A DNA stretch of 13,896 nt from UBA12158 sp035562735 (GCA_035562735.1 DATMWB010000044.1:1-13896), one strand, 5' to 3'. Positions 5,909 to 13,896 are shown, counted from the first letter of the stretch. Translations and numbers: made by a program. Notes: generated by a model not told the origin, from the sequence alone.

Positions 5909-7822
5909 ATGGCTATAAAAAACTTTATTGGGAATCCCATTCTTGAACCTAATTTAAAAAATATTTGGGAGTCAAAGGCTACATACAATGGTTGTCCAAT
6001 AAAAAATGGAAAGGGTTATAGTTTGCTTTATCGAGCTCAAGGACCGGCGGTGGTTGATAGTCAAGAATTGCTACTGTCAACGGTAGGTATCGCTGAGTCT
6101 GAAAATAAGACAGATTTTGAAAAAAGACGGCCCTATATTTATCCAGAATTGAATTGGGAAAAATTTGGTTGCGAAGATCCTAGAGTTACTTGCATTGACG
6201 GGGAATATTTTACTTTTTATACAGCCATTTCTGACTATCCAATAACTAGTAATGGAATTAAGGTGGCTTTGGCCATTTCAAAAAATTTAGAGAAAGTAGA
6301 GGAAAAACACTTAGTAACTCCCTTTAATGCCAAGGCAATGGCAATGTTTCCCAGAAAGATAAATGGTAAGTATGCAGTAATTTTTACCTATGGAACTGAA
6401 GGTGGGAGTTCAAATATTGTTCATGCTTCATTTTCTAAGAAATCTGACATATGGTCACCAGATTTTTGGCAGGGTTGGACTGAGCACATTAAACATCATG
6501 TTGTAGATTTGGACAGATTAAATACGGACAGGGTGGAGGTGGGGGCAGCACCAATAGAACTTGAGGAGGGGTGGTTGATTATATATTCACACATTCAGAA
6601 CTATTACAGTGCATCTCGAATTTTTGGAATTGAGGCAGCAATTTTAGATAAGGATGACCCAACAAAAGTGTTGTTCAAGACGGCTGAGCCCTTGATGGTT
6701 CCTCAGGAGGATTACGAGTTGCAGGGAATGGTCCCCAACATTGTTTTTCCTTCAGGATGTCTTTTGGAAAATAACTTTTTGTATATTTATTATGGAGCGG
6801 CGGACACTTCTACAGCAGTGGCGGTTATGAGTTTGGATGATTTGTGGGAACATCTAAAACCGGTGACAAAAAAACAAATTAAGTTGGAAAAATATCAAAA
6901 TAATCCTATATTAAGACCAAATCCACATTATCATTGGCAGGCAAAAGCAGTATTGAATCCCACCGTTTTTTACCATGAGGGGATTTTTCATCTAATATAT
7001 CGGGCGATATCAAACGATAACACTTCTGTAATGGGATGGGCCACTTCAAGTGACGGATACAACCTTGATTATGTACACCCAGAACCAATATATGTACCGA
7101 GAGTAGAATTTGAATCTAAAAAAATACCCAATGGAAATTCTGGTTGTGAAGATCCTCGAGTGACGATTATTGGTGACAGGATGTATATGTTGTATACGGC
7201 TTATAACGGGGTGGAACCACCGGCAATTGCGATGACCTCAATATTACTAAATGATTTTTTAAAGCGTCGTTTTGAGAGTTGGTCATCTCCGGTAATAATT
7301 TCAAAACCGGGTCGAGATGATAAAGACGGTTGTTTGATGCCTGAGAAGGTAGGTGGAAAATATGTTTTTTTCCATAGACCGGAAAGCAAAGGAATGTGTG
7401 TTGACATGGTTGAAAATTTAGAGTTTGGACAAGGTAAATATTTAGAAGCTGACTATTGTATTTCTCTGAACTTTAATCGTTGGGAGAATCTAAAAACTGG
7501 AGTTGCTGGGACGCCAATAAAAACAAAATATGGTTGGTTAGTGTTGTATCACGCGATAAATATTGTTGATAGATATTATCGGGTGGGGGCATTGATGTTG
7601 GATTTGAAAGATGCCACAAAGGTAATTGGAAAAATCGATGATCCGATATTAGAACCTTTTCATGCTTATGAGAGACAGGGTTTGGTAAATAATGTTGTTT
7701 TTCCTTGCGGTCATGTGATAGTAAACAATCGACTCTATGTCTATTATGGGGGCGGGGATAGTTGTATTTGTGTAGCGACAGCAGGAATGTCAGAGATTAT
7801 TGATTCAATTGCTTTTAAATAA
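5909..7822 (+). CDS. Tandem GH130-GH130 fusion protein
   Basis: This 637-residue protein is two complete GH130 propellers in one chain, with no signal peptide. Module 1 spans about 8-322: NPILEP, LLYRAQG (39-45), GCEDPR with EDPR at 89-92, and LYIYYGAADTS. Module 2 spans about 330-637: NPILRP, IYRAIS, GCEDPR with EDPR at 414-417, IAMTSI, KYVFFHRP, and YVYYGGGDS-x-ICVAT. Module 2 closely resembles the catalytic part of the preceding gene. Module 1 differs: where the others have HR after the KY-V strand it has FTYG, and its last blade has VAVMSL rather than CVATA. I infer that module 2 is an active phosphorylase-like domain and that module 1 is hydrolytic, altered in specificity, or structural. 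It starts 2 bp after the upstream stop, without a Shine-Dalgarno, and its TAA overlaps the hemerythrin ATG. Confidence 0.88.
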   Translation: MAIKNFIGNPILEPNLKNIWESKATYNGCPIKNGKGYSLLYRAQGPAVVDSQELLLSTVGIAESENKTDFEKRRPYIYPELNWEKFGCEDPRVTCIDGEYFTFYTAISDYPITSNGIKVALAISKNLEKVEEKHLVTPFNAKAMAMFPRKINGKYAVIFTYGTEGGSSNIVHASFSKKSDIWSPDFWQGWTEHIKHHVVDLDRLNTDRVEVGAAPIELEEGWLIIYSHIQNYYSASRIFGIEAAILDKDDPTKVLFKTAEPLMVPQEDYELQGMVPNIVFPSGCLLENNFLYIYYGAADTSTAVAVMSLDDLWEHLKPVTKKQIKLEKYQNNPILRPNPHYHWQAKAVLNPTVFYHEGIFHLIYRAISNDNTSVMGWATSSDGYNLDYVHPEPIYVPRVEFESKKIPNGNSGCEDPRVTIIGDRMYMLYTAYNGVEPPAIAMTSILLNDFLKRRFESWSSPVIISKPGRDDKDGCLMPEKVGGKYVFFHRPESKGMCVDMVENLEFGQGKYLEADYCISLNFNRWENLKTGVAGTPIKTKYGWLVLYHAINIVDRYYRVGALMLDLKDATKVIGKIDDPILEPFHAYERQGLVNNVVFPCGHVIVNNRLYVYYGGGDSCICVATAGMSEIIDSIAFK

Positions 7823-8238
7823 TGAATGAACTCAAAAAGATAGAATGGGAGGAGAAGTATAGTGTTGGAGTAAGAGAGATTGACGAACAACATAAGCTGT
7901 TGATTGAGACCATAAATAAGTTGGCAAATGTGGTGGCAAGTGACCCAAGGAAAGAGAATTTGTTATCAATAATAGATAGCTTGATTAATTACAAAAAAAT
8001 TCATTTTGCGACTGAAGAAAGATATTTTGAGGAGTTTAAATTTGAAGGAGCAGAGGAGCATATCGCGGCGCATGAAGTGTTTGGTGAAAAAATTAGACTA
8101 ATTCAAGAGAAAAATGGTGATGATATTGTGGCTTTGACTTATGACTTGATTGATTTTTTGGAGGACTGGTTTGTGGAACACATGTTGACTGTTGATCAAG
8201 AATACAAGGATTGTTTTATGTCTCATGGCTTGAAATAG
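7822..8238 (+). CDS. Bacteriohemerythrin (O2-binding diiron protein)
   Basis: This is a 138-residue single-domain four-helix-bundle protein of normal family length. All seven diiron ligands are present with canonical spacing: His24 (in DEQHK), His61 and Glu65 (H-x-x-x-E), His80 and His84 (H-x-x-x-H), and His120 and Asp125 (H-x-x-x-x-D). The N-terminal W-x-x-x-YSVGV-x-x-ID-x-QH signature is also intact. Bacteriohemerythrins reversibly bind O2 for storage, delivery or sensing. The ATG overlaps the last base of the GH130 stop (TAATG), so translation is probably coupled. There is no fused signalling domain. Its place at the end of a GH130 operon is odd. It could instead belong functionally with the sensor genes downstream, but a new promoter intervenes. 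Confidence 0.95.
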   Translation: MNELKKIEWEEKYSVGVREIDEQHKLLIETINKLANVVASDPRKENLLSIIDSLINYKKIHFATEERYFEEFKFEGAEEHIAAHEVFGEKIRLIQEKNGDDIVALTYDLIDFLEDWFVEHMLTVDQEYKDCFMSHGLK

Positions 8239-8249
8239 GATGCTAAGGG

Positions 8250-8277
8250 TTGAGAAAAACTGCCAAATGCCTATACT
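8250..8277 (+). promoter_or_regulatory. Sigma70-type promoter for the signalling/pilus operon
   Basis: TTGAGA (8250-8255) and TATACT (8272-8277) are separated by 16 nt, each matching its consensus hexamer at 5 of 6 positions. The expected start site near 8284 leaves a leader of about 20 nt before the ATG at 8304. This is the best-looking promoter in the window and separates the GH130-hemerythrin unit from the signalling unit. Confidence 0.6.
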
Positions 8278-8303
8278 TAAAATAATAGATGTTGAATTAA
8301 TTA

Positions 8304-9482
8304 ATGAGTTTTGAAGAGAAGAGAATTGAAGTTATCAAGTGGGTGGTGTTTTTGGTATGTTTGGTACTTGGAGTGGTGGTGGTTGCTATAAGATATGATA
8401 GCTATCAAGGCAAAAGAAAGGCTGAGTTGTTGGACTTTGTGTATTTGGCAAAAGCAGCAATAAACCCAGATAGAGTGGTGGCACTGAAAGGTGACAGGAC
8501 AGATTTGGAAAATCCTGATTATGAGAGACTAAAAGAACAATTCAAATGGATGGTTGATTCGTCAAAGGAAGTAAGATACCTCTATCTGATGTCTTTTGAT
8601 ATCTCTAGACATAGTGAAAAGATGTTTTTCTTGGTTGATTCCCAACCAAATTTGGTCAACGGAGTTAAGACTAATCCTGCTGATTTGGCAGAGCCAGGTG
8701 AGGTCTATGAGGAAACGACTGAGGGAATGTTGGAATTGTATCGGTATGGAGGAGAATTGGTAACCGATGAGCCGGAGGCTGATAAATGGGGAACATTTAT
8801 TTCAGCAATGGTGCCAATAACCGAAAGAAATACAGGTAAGATTATTGCCATAGTAGGAGCCGATTTTGAGGTAGGAAGTTGGGTGTATGAGTTGAATAAA
8901 GCGATAGCAGTTGAAGTGATGATTTTAATTTTGATATTGGTAATGGAGTTGGTGGTGTTTAACTTAATAAAGAGTGAAAAAACAAATAAAATAAATGCGG
9001 GAAGAATGGTGTCTGTGTTGGAACATTCAGAGGATGCAATTTATACAGCAAACTTAAATGAAGAAATTTTGACCTGGAATTTTGGGGCTAAGGAAATTTT
9101 TGGTTATAGCGAAGAAGAAATTGTTGGAAAAAAATTAAGCATCTTGGTGCCTAGTGATTTGCTGTGGGAGAAACAGAGCAATTTGGTGGTGGTAAAGCAG
9201 GGTAAGAGTGTATCTCATCAAAAAACTCAAAGAATGGACAAGGGGGGTAATTTGGTAAACGTTATTATGAATATTTCGCCTATTTTTGACAAATCTATGA
9301 CGGTAATTGGAATATCTATTATTGCAAGAAATATTGATTTAGAGGAAAAAGAGAGAAGGGAAGTTGAACAGAAAAATAAGGAAATGGAGAAGCTGAATCG
9401 GGTTATGGTAGGAAGAGAAATAAAGATGGTGGAGTTAAAGAAAAGAATTGAAGAATTGGAGGCAAAGTCAAGTGGCGTTTAA
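8304..9482 (+). CDS. Membrane sensor protein: Cache-like extracellular domain plus cytoplasmic PAS, no output domain
   Basis: The 392 residues comprise TM1 (about 12-29), an extracytoplasmic Cache-like sensor domain (about 31-200), TM2 (about 201-222), a PAS domain (about 235-345) and a charged coiled coil (about 346-388). The sensor domain includes AINPDRVVAL, a YLYL segment, EPGEVYEE and KWGTFISAMVPI. The PAS begins SVLEHSEDAIYTANLNEEIL and contains the I-FGYSEEEIVGK motif. The protein ends in the coiled coil, which includes NRVMVGREIKMVELKKRI, with no kinase, cyclase or methyl-acceptor domain. I infer that it hands its signal to the kinase encoded next, whose GTG start lies 11 bp inside this gene. 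The ATG at 8304 follows a good promoter but has no clear Shine-Dalgarno. The ligand is unknown. Confidence 0.85.
   Translation: MSFEEKRIEVIKWVVFLVCLVLGVVVVAIRYDSYQGKRKAELLDFVYLAKAAINPDRVVALKGDRTDLENPDYERLKEQFKWMVDSSKEVRYLYLMSFDISRHSEKMFFLVDSQPNLVNGVKTNPADLAEPGEVYEETTEGMLELYRYGGELVTDEPEADKWGTFISAMVPITERNTGKIIAIVGADFEVGSWVYELNKAIAVEVMILILILVMELVVFNLIKSEKTNKINAGRMVSVLEHSEDAIYTANLNEEILTWNFGAKEIFGYSEEEIVGKKLSILVPSDLLWEKQSNLVVVKQGKSVSHQKTQRMDKGGNLVNVIMNISPIFDKSMTVIGISIIARNIDLEEKERREVEQKNKEMEKLNRVMVGREIKMVELKKRIEELEAKSSGV
9458..9462 (+). promoter_or_regulatory. Ribosome binding site deciding the histidine kinase start
   Basis: GGAGG is followed by 9 nt and then GTG at 9472. It lies within the end of the upstream sensor gene. 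It supports GTG 9472 over the in-frame TTG at 9448, which lies upstream of this site. Confidence 0.7.
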
Positions 9483-11838
9483 TAGAAAGAGAGTCAAAGT
9501 GGAAGTGGTATCTATTGGAGTGGCTTTGATATTGGTTTTGGGTTTGGTAACGATGTTTATTATTCAGACAGTGGTGCGCCAAGATATGAATAAGAGTGGG
9601 GAGCAGTTGACTGATTTTGCAATAAATTATAGAGCGAAAGATTTGGAAGAAATATTTGATGTTTCAAAAAATTTGGTGAGTATTATAGCTTCCGACAAGG
9701 AAATAATATCTTTTTTGAGAGATGAAGAGGCAAAGAAAAACAGGGGTGATGAAATGAATGAAAAATTGTTGAACTATAATAGTGGGAACAATTATTCAGC
9801 TATTTACCTGATAGGAAAAGATGGGAGAACAAGAGCTTCGACTGATAGAAGTTTTATAGATCAAGATTATTCTTTCAGACAATATTTTAAAGAAGCGATG
9901 AGGGGTGAAAATTATGCTGATGTAAATGTGGGAGTGACGAGTAAAAAAATGGGTTATTATTTTTCCAGTCCAATAAAGATTGATAATGAAGTGGTTGGGG
10001 TGGCGGTGATAAAGATGAATCCAGAGATAGTTTTTAGCTTTCTTAAGGAAGAGTGTATTGCGGCATTGAGTGATTTGATGGTGGTTGATCGTTTTGGAAT
10101 TGTTGTTGGGGCAAACAGAGATGGCTTAATATTCAAAAGTTTAGGAAAAATAAGTCAGGACAAGGAAGAAATATTGGCCACTGAAGATAAGTATCCAAAC
10201 GTGATGATTGATAGCTTGTCGTATCAGGAGATATTAAATGAACTTCAGTATATAGGGAATGAGGTTAGGGATTTTAAAACTTATGACAATTTGAACAAAA
10301 GATTTGAAAATATTATTGTAACCAAGGTGGGTGAGTATAACTTTTTTCTGGTGGCAAAAATCGATGATCAAAAAGTTGCTTTCGAGACCGGATTGATGTT
10401 TAGAAAAATTGGCGGGGTAATTTTAGTAATAATGTTTTTTGGTTCAGTGTTGATGTTGTTTTTGATGAGTAGCAGACTGAACCCACTTGAACAATTATTG
10501 GTAATGTCAAGAAAAATTTCTATGGGCGATTTTGATTATAAAAATCCTGTCAAGCAAAAAAATGATTTGGCTGAACTAGGAGAGACGATGGAGACGATGG
10601 CGATGACTATAAAGCATCGATGGGATGAGCTGGAAAAAATGGTAGAGGAGAGAACCGAAAAGTTAAACGAGCAGGCAAAATCGATGGAAAATACAAAATT
10701 GGCAGTGAACAACATCCTTGATGATGTTGAAGGTGTGGCTTCGGATTTGGAAAAATATAAGATGGCGGTAGATAATTCTTCTGATTGTGTAGTAATAACA
10801 GATTTGGAGGGGGTGGTAATTTATGTTAATAAGGCTGTTGAAAGAGTAACGGGATTTTCTACTTATGAAGTGATTGGGAAAAAAGCAGGAAGCAAAGTAC
10901 TTTGGGGTGGACAGATGCCAAAGGAGTTTTATGAAAAATTGTGGAAGACAATAAAGAGTGACAAAAAAGTGTTTGAAGGAGAATTAAATAATCATAGTAA
11001 GAATGGACGTCCTTATATATCACGATTGACTATTTCTCCAATTTTAAGTAATAGTGATGAGGTTCTTTATTTTGTAGGAGTTGAAAGAGATATTACTCGA
11101 GAGAAGGAGGTTGATAGAAGTAAAACGGACTTTATTTATTTGACATCACATCAACTTAGAACACCTCTGTCGGCGATGAAATGGTTTTGTGAAATGCTAT
11201 TGGCTGGGGATGCAGGTGAACTGACGAAGGATCAAAGAGAATTTGTAGAGAACATATCACAATCAAATGAAAGAATGATTGATTTGATAAATTCGCTTTT
11301 AAATATCTCTCGAGTAGAGTCAGGGAGAATAATTATTGATCCCACACCAACAGATTTAGAGAAATTGGTCCAAGACGTATTGACCGAACTAGACAAAAAT
11401 ATAAAAGAGAAAAAACAGGAGGTGCTTCTTAGTGTAAGTGATTCACTTCCAAGAGTTAATGTTGACCCAAAATTGATTAGAGAGGTGTATAAAAATCTGT
11501 TAACTAATGCAAATAAATATACACAGGAGGGAGGAAGAATATCGGTAATAATTTCGGTGGAGGGAGGAGAGGTGGTTTCACAAATTAGTGACAATGGAAT
11601 GGGAATTCCGGTGGCAGATCAGAGCAAAATATTTGAAAGATTTTTTAGGGCAGAAAATATTATAAAATTAGAAACAGAAGGGACTGGTCTAGGGCTTTAT
11701 TTGGCCAAGGCCATTGTTGAATCTTCTATGGGTAAAATATGGTTTAAAAGTCAGGAAAAGGTAGGAACCAATTTTTGGTTTACCCTACCTCTTTCTGGAG
11801 TAAAGGCCCACAAAGGTCAAGTTTCTATTAATAGTTAA
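9472..11838 (+). CDS. dCache-HAMP-PAS sensor histidine kinase
   Basis: This 788-residue membrane kinase starts at GTG 9472. TM1 is at about 12-33, followed by a periplasmic/extracellular dCache-type domain of the DctB/KinD style (IYLIGKDGRTRAST, DQDYSFRQYFKEAMRG, KMGYYFSSPI, VVGVAVIKM). TM2 is at about 314-335, then HAMP (about 336-390), a coiled coil, and PAS (about 430-545). HisKA carries SHQLRTPLSAMKW with phospho-acceptor His560. The HATPase has N-box NLLTNAN (675-681), G1 DNGMGIP (707-713) and G2 GTGLGL (737-742). All catalytic motifs are intact, so it should autophosphorylate and pass phosphate to one or both receivers downstream. The gene overlaps the orphan sensor by 11 bp and lies 8 bp before the first receiver. 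The HisKA sequence style resembles kinases of Patescibacteria. Confidence 0.95.
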   Translation: MAFNRKRVKVEVVSIGVALILVLGLVTMFIIQTVVRQDMNKSGEQLTDFAINYRAKDLEEIFDVSKNLVSIIASDKEIISFLRDEEAKKNRGDEMNEKLLNYNSGNNYSAIYLIGKDGRTRASTDRSFIDQDYSFRQYFKEAMRGENYADVNVGVTSKKMGYYFSSPIKIDNEVVGVAVIKMNPEIVFSFLKEECIAALSDLMVVDRFGIVVGANRDGLIFKSLGKISQDKEEILATEDKYPNVMIDSLSYQEILNELQYIGNEVRDFKTYDNLNKRFENIIVTKVGEYNFFLVAKIDDQKVAFETGLMFRKIGGVILVIMFFGSVLMLFLMSSRLNPLEQLLVMSRKISMGDFDYKNPVKQKNDLAELGETMETMAMTIKHRWDELEKMVEERTEKLNEQAKSMENTKLAVNNILDDVEGVASDLEKYKMAVDNSSDCVVITDLEGVVIYVNKAVERVTGFSTYEVIGKKAGSKVLWGGQMPKEFYEKLWKTIKSDKKVFEGELNNHSKNGRPYISRLTISPILSNSDEVLYFVGVERDITREKEVDRSKTDFIYLTSHQLRTPLSAMKWFCEMLLAGDAGELTKDQREFVENISQSNERMIDLINSLLNISRVESGRIIIDPTPTDLEKLVQDVLTELDKNIKEKKQEVLLSVSDSLPRVNVDPKLIREVYKNLLTNANKYTQEGGRISVIISVEGGEVVSQISDNGMGIPVADQSKIFERFFRAENIIKLETEGTGLGLYLAKAIVESSMGKIWFKSQEKVGTNFWFTLPLSGVKAHKGQVSINS

Positions 11839-11846
11839 AATAATCT

Positions 11847-12251
11847 ATGGCAAATATATTGGTAATCGAAGATGAAAAACTGTTACTCGAGGTGATTTCA
11901 AAAAAGCTAGCTTTGAGTGGAATGAATCCGATTTCTTGTTCGGGTGGTGAAGAGGCGTTAGATTGTTTGGAAAAATTATCAGTAATGCCTGATGTGATAT
12001 GGCTTGATTACCATTTGAAGGGAATGGATGGATTGGTATTTTTGGAGGCAATAAAGAAAAACAAGAAGTGGGAAAAGATACCGGTGGTAGTAGTTTCTAA
12101 TTCTGCTAGTTCTGATGAGGTTCATCATATGTTAGCCTTAGGTATAAATAAATATATTCTAAAAGCAGAATATCGCCTTGATCAAATTGTAGAGGCTATT
12201 AAAGAATTTATTTCAAGTGAAACAAACAATGAAAAAAGTATTGGTGGCTGA
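11847..12251 (+). CDS. Stand-alone response-regulator receiver domain (first)
   Basis: The 134 residues form a single CheY-like receiver with no DNA-binding or enzymatic output domain. The acidic pocket is Glu8-Asp9-Glu10, the phospho-acceptor is Asp54 (VIWLDYHLKGMDG), the switch Ser is Ser84 (VVVSNS) and the conserved Lys is Lys106 (YILKAEY). It is the likely phosphorylation target of the kinase 8 bp upstream. Its output would be by protein-protein contact, as for CheY or pilus-associated receivers. The 3' end overlaps the second receiver by 23 bp in a different frame. No Shine-Dalgarno is visible before the ATG. Confidence 0.93.
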   Translation: MANILVIEDEKLLLEVISKKLALSGMNPISCSGGEEALDCLEKLSVMPDVIWLDYHLKGMDGLVFLEAIKKNKKWEKIPVVVVSNSASSDEVHHMLALGINKYILKAEYRLDQIVEAIKEFISSETNNEKSIGG

Positions 12252-12594
12252 AGATGACAAATTTTTAAGTAGTGCTTATCGCTTTAAATTAGTTAAGGCG
12301 GGTTTTGAAGTGGAAATTGTTGGCGACGGGGCTGAATTGCTGGAAGCCTTGGAGAAGAATATCCCTGACATTGTATTGCTGGATTTGGTCATGCCAACAA
12401 TGGATGGTTTTGTAGCTTTGGAAAATATAAGAAATAATCCAAAATTTAAATCATTACCAATAATAGTGGCTTCAAATTTGGGACAAAAAGAGGATATTGA
12501 TAGGACTCGCGAATTAGGGGCAACTGACTTTGTGGTAAAAAGTGACATGTCACTTGATATGTTGGTGGAAAAGATTAATAAGCTAATTTCTTGA
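12229..12594 (+). CDS. Stand-alone response-regulator receiver domain (second)
   Basis: This 121-residue CheY-like receiver has all the catalytic residues: Glu8-Asp9-Asp10, phospho-acceptor Asp52 (IVLLDLVMPTMDG), Ser82 (VASNLGQ) and Lys104 (FVVKSD). The ASNLGQKEDIDRTRELGATDFVVK stretch is in the style of short receivers that sit beside pilus genes in Patescibacteria. I chose ATG 12229 over the in-frame GTG at 12217 because MKKVLVAEDD is the normal receiver start. It overlaps the first receiver by 23 bp and ends in tandem stops (TGATAA), with the pilus ATPase starting 5 bp later. This suggests that one or both receivers regulate that motor. It differs enough from the first receiver not to be a recent duplicate. 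Confidence 0.93.
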   Translation: MKKVLVAEDDKFLSSAYRFKLVKAGFEVEIVGDGAELLEALEKNIPDIVLLDLVMPTMDGFVALENIRNNPKFKSLPIIVASNLGQKEDIDRTRELGATDFVVKSDMSLDMLVEKINKLIS

Positions 12595-12599
12595 TAAAA

Positions 12600-13896
12600 A
12601 TGGAAGTCAATAACAAGAATTTGTACAACCGTCTTAAGGAATTGATGGTTATTGATGAGGACAAATTAAAATTGGCTTATGAGGCGGCGGAAGGGCAAGG
12701 AAAAGAGTTGGTTGATTTTTTGTACGAGATGGATTTGGCAACAGATGAACAGATTGGTCAAATTATGGCAGATATGTACTCGATACCTTATATAAAGCTT
12801 GATGAACAGGAAATAAATGAAGAGTGTTTGACTTTGATAAGCGAAGTTTTTTCAAAAAAACAATCAATTGTTGCCTTTAAAAAAGATAAAGGGGGATTGT
12901 CGGTGACAACGGCTAATCCGAACAATCGAACTGCTCTTGAATTTGTAAATAAAAAAACGGGACTACCCCTGAGAATTTTTTTTAGTACTGAAAGAAATAT
13001 AAAAAAATTTTGGGAGGACAGAGAGTCAAAACTGGGAAGCAACTTTGAGGCAGAGATACAAAAATTGACTTTGGCTTCAGTGGATAATAGTTCAACAGAC
13101 ACGCCAATTATTTCACTAACAGATTTGATTTTAAAATATTCGGAGAAAAATCATGCTTCGGATATTCATATAGAACCAAGTGATGAACATTCAACAATTC
13201 GTTTTAGAATAGATGGTTTATTGCATGACGTGGCGACGGTGCCAATAAGGGTGCATACACAAGTGATTTCTAGAATAAAGGTAATGTCAAAACTCAGAAT
13301 TGATGAGCAACAGTCAGCACAGGATGGAAAGTTTCAGTTTGTGATTGGTGAAGACAAAATTGATTTGCGGGTGTCAATTACACCGACTGTAAACGGAGAA
13401 AAAGCAGTTTTGCGTTTGTTGTCTTCGTCATCAAGACAATTTTCTTTGTCAACATTGGGTATTGATAATAGCGATTTGAAAAAAATTACAGCTGCTTATC
13501 AAAAGCCTTTTGGAATGGTGCTGTCAACTGGGCCAACTGGTTCTGGTAAAACAACTACTCTTTATGCGGTTTTGAAGCTAGTAAACACTCGAGAAGTAAA
13601 TATCATGACAATTGAAGATCCAGTCGAATACGAAATTGAAGGAATAAATCAAATACAGGTAAACGCCTTGACGAATTTAACTTTTGCTGAGGGGTTGAGG
13701 TCGATTGTTCGTCAGGATCCAAATGTCATTCTAGTGGGGGAAATTCGTGATCAAGAGACAGCTCAAATTGCTTCTCAGGCGGCTTTGACAGGTCACTTGG
13801 TTTTATCAACTTTGCATACCAACGATGCGGCGACGGCAATTCCCCGTTTAGTGGAGATGGGGATAGAGCCTTTTATTATTGCCTCATCAGTAAATT
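12600..13896 (+). CDS. pilB: Type IV pilus assembly / type II secretion ATPase (PilB/GspE family), 3' end missing
   Basis: This cytoplasmic hexameric motor ATPase drives pilus extension or pseudopilus assembly. From ATG 12600, 432 codons are visible before the window ends; the family is usually about 550-580 residues. The N-terminal MshEN/T2SSE_N-like domain (about 5-145) includes TDEQIGQIMADMYSIPYIKL. The core contains HASDIHIEPSD, the Asp-box region RFRIDGLLHD (201-210), Walker A GPTGSGKTT (311-319), IEDPVEYEI, the Walker B region ILVGEIRD (377-384) and the His-box GHLVLSTLHTND (398-409). The intact N-domain favours PilB/GspE over the retraction ATPase PilT. It follows the second receiver by 5 bp and has no Shine-Dalgarno, so it probably depends on coupled translation. 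PilB is the likelier identity given the organism type, but GspE cannot be excluded. Confidence 0.93.
   Translation, partial: MEVNNKNLYNRLKELMVIDEDKLKLAYEAAEGQGKELVDFLYEMDLATDEQIGQIMADMYSIPYIKLDEQEINEECLTLISEVFSKKQSIVAFKKDKGGLSVTTANPNNRTALEFVNKKTGLPLRIFFSTERNIKKFWEDRESKLGSNFEAEIQKLTLASVDNSSTDTPIISLTDLILKYSEKNHASDIHIEPSDEHSTIRFRIDGLLHDVATVPIRVHTQVISRIKVMSKLRIDEQQSAQDGKFQFVIGEDKIDLRVSITPTVNGEKAVLRLLSSSSRQFSLSTLGIDNSDLKKITAAYQKPFGMVLSTGPTGSGKTTTLYAVLKLVNTREVNIMTIEDPVEYEIEGINQIQVNALTNLTFAEGLRSIVRQDPNVILVGEIRDQETAQIASQAALTGHLVLSTLHTNDAATAIPRLVEMGIEPFIIASSVN

Noticed and set aside
9448..9471. TTG start for the histidine kinase
   Set aside because: GGAGG at 9458-9462 lies after it and is well spaced for the GTG at 9472.
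11232..11594. Antisense open frame opposite the HisKA/HATPase region
   Set aside because: The plus strand encodes intact kinase motifs; the antisense product has no family features.
12217..12228. GTG start for the second receiver
   Set aside because: ATG at 12229 gives the normal receiver N-terminus; the four extra residues add nothing conserved.
1..13896. CRISPR array, tRNA or rRNA genes, insertion sequences
   Set aside because: I saw no regularly spaced repeats, cloverleaf-like sequence, rRNA segment or transposase on either strand.

Overview
The window looks like part of a low-GC bacterial chromosome, most likely a Candidate Phyla Radiation (Patescibacteria) member or something close to it. 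This is inferred from family resemblance, not measured. The SHQLRTPLSAMKW-type histidine kinase and the small single-domain receivers next to a pilus ATPase resemble sets I know from that group, as does a group 3-like [NiFe] hydrogenase with a minimal small subunit. UGA is used as a normal stop (for example at 12592-12594), so the recoded Gracilibacteria/Absconditabacteria code is not in use. Genes are tightly packed, strong Shine-Dalgarno sequences are rare, and no convincing intrinsic terminator is visible. I saw no tRNA, rRNA, CRISPR array or insertion sequence.

Region 1 (1-2026) is hydrogenase. The minus strand carries a small subunit followed 1 bp later by a large subunit, which leaves the window at or within a codon of its stop. 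Divergent from them is the maturation chaperone gene hypC. Both hydrogenase subunits depart from canonical cofactor or processing motifs.

Region 2 (2027-4364) holds a stand-alone MEDS (DcmR-type sensory) domain protein on the plus strand. It overlaps by 11 bp, tail to tail, an NRAMP-related metal transporter on the minus strand. An AT-rich 259-bp divergent intergenic region follows.

Region 3 (4365-8238) is a tight plus-strand operon. It contains one GH130 protein with an extra N-terminal beta-propeller-like region, a second protein made of two fused GH130 modules, and a bacteriohemerythrin whose start codon overlaps the preceding stop. It is probably an intracellular mannoside-processing unit (phosphorolysis or hydrolysis) coupled to an O2-binding diiron protein.

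Region 4 (8239-13896) starts at a good sigma70-type promoter. It encodes a membrane sensor-PAS protein with no output domain, then a dCache-HAMP-PAS histidine kinase, two stand-alone receivers, and the start of a PilB/GspE-type secretion ATPase. The five genes overlap or nearly abut. The order suggests a signalling cascade that controls type IV pilus extension or a related secretion motor.
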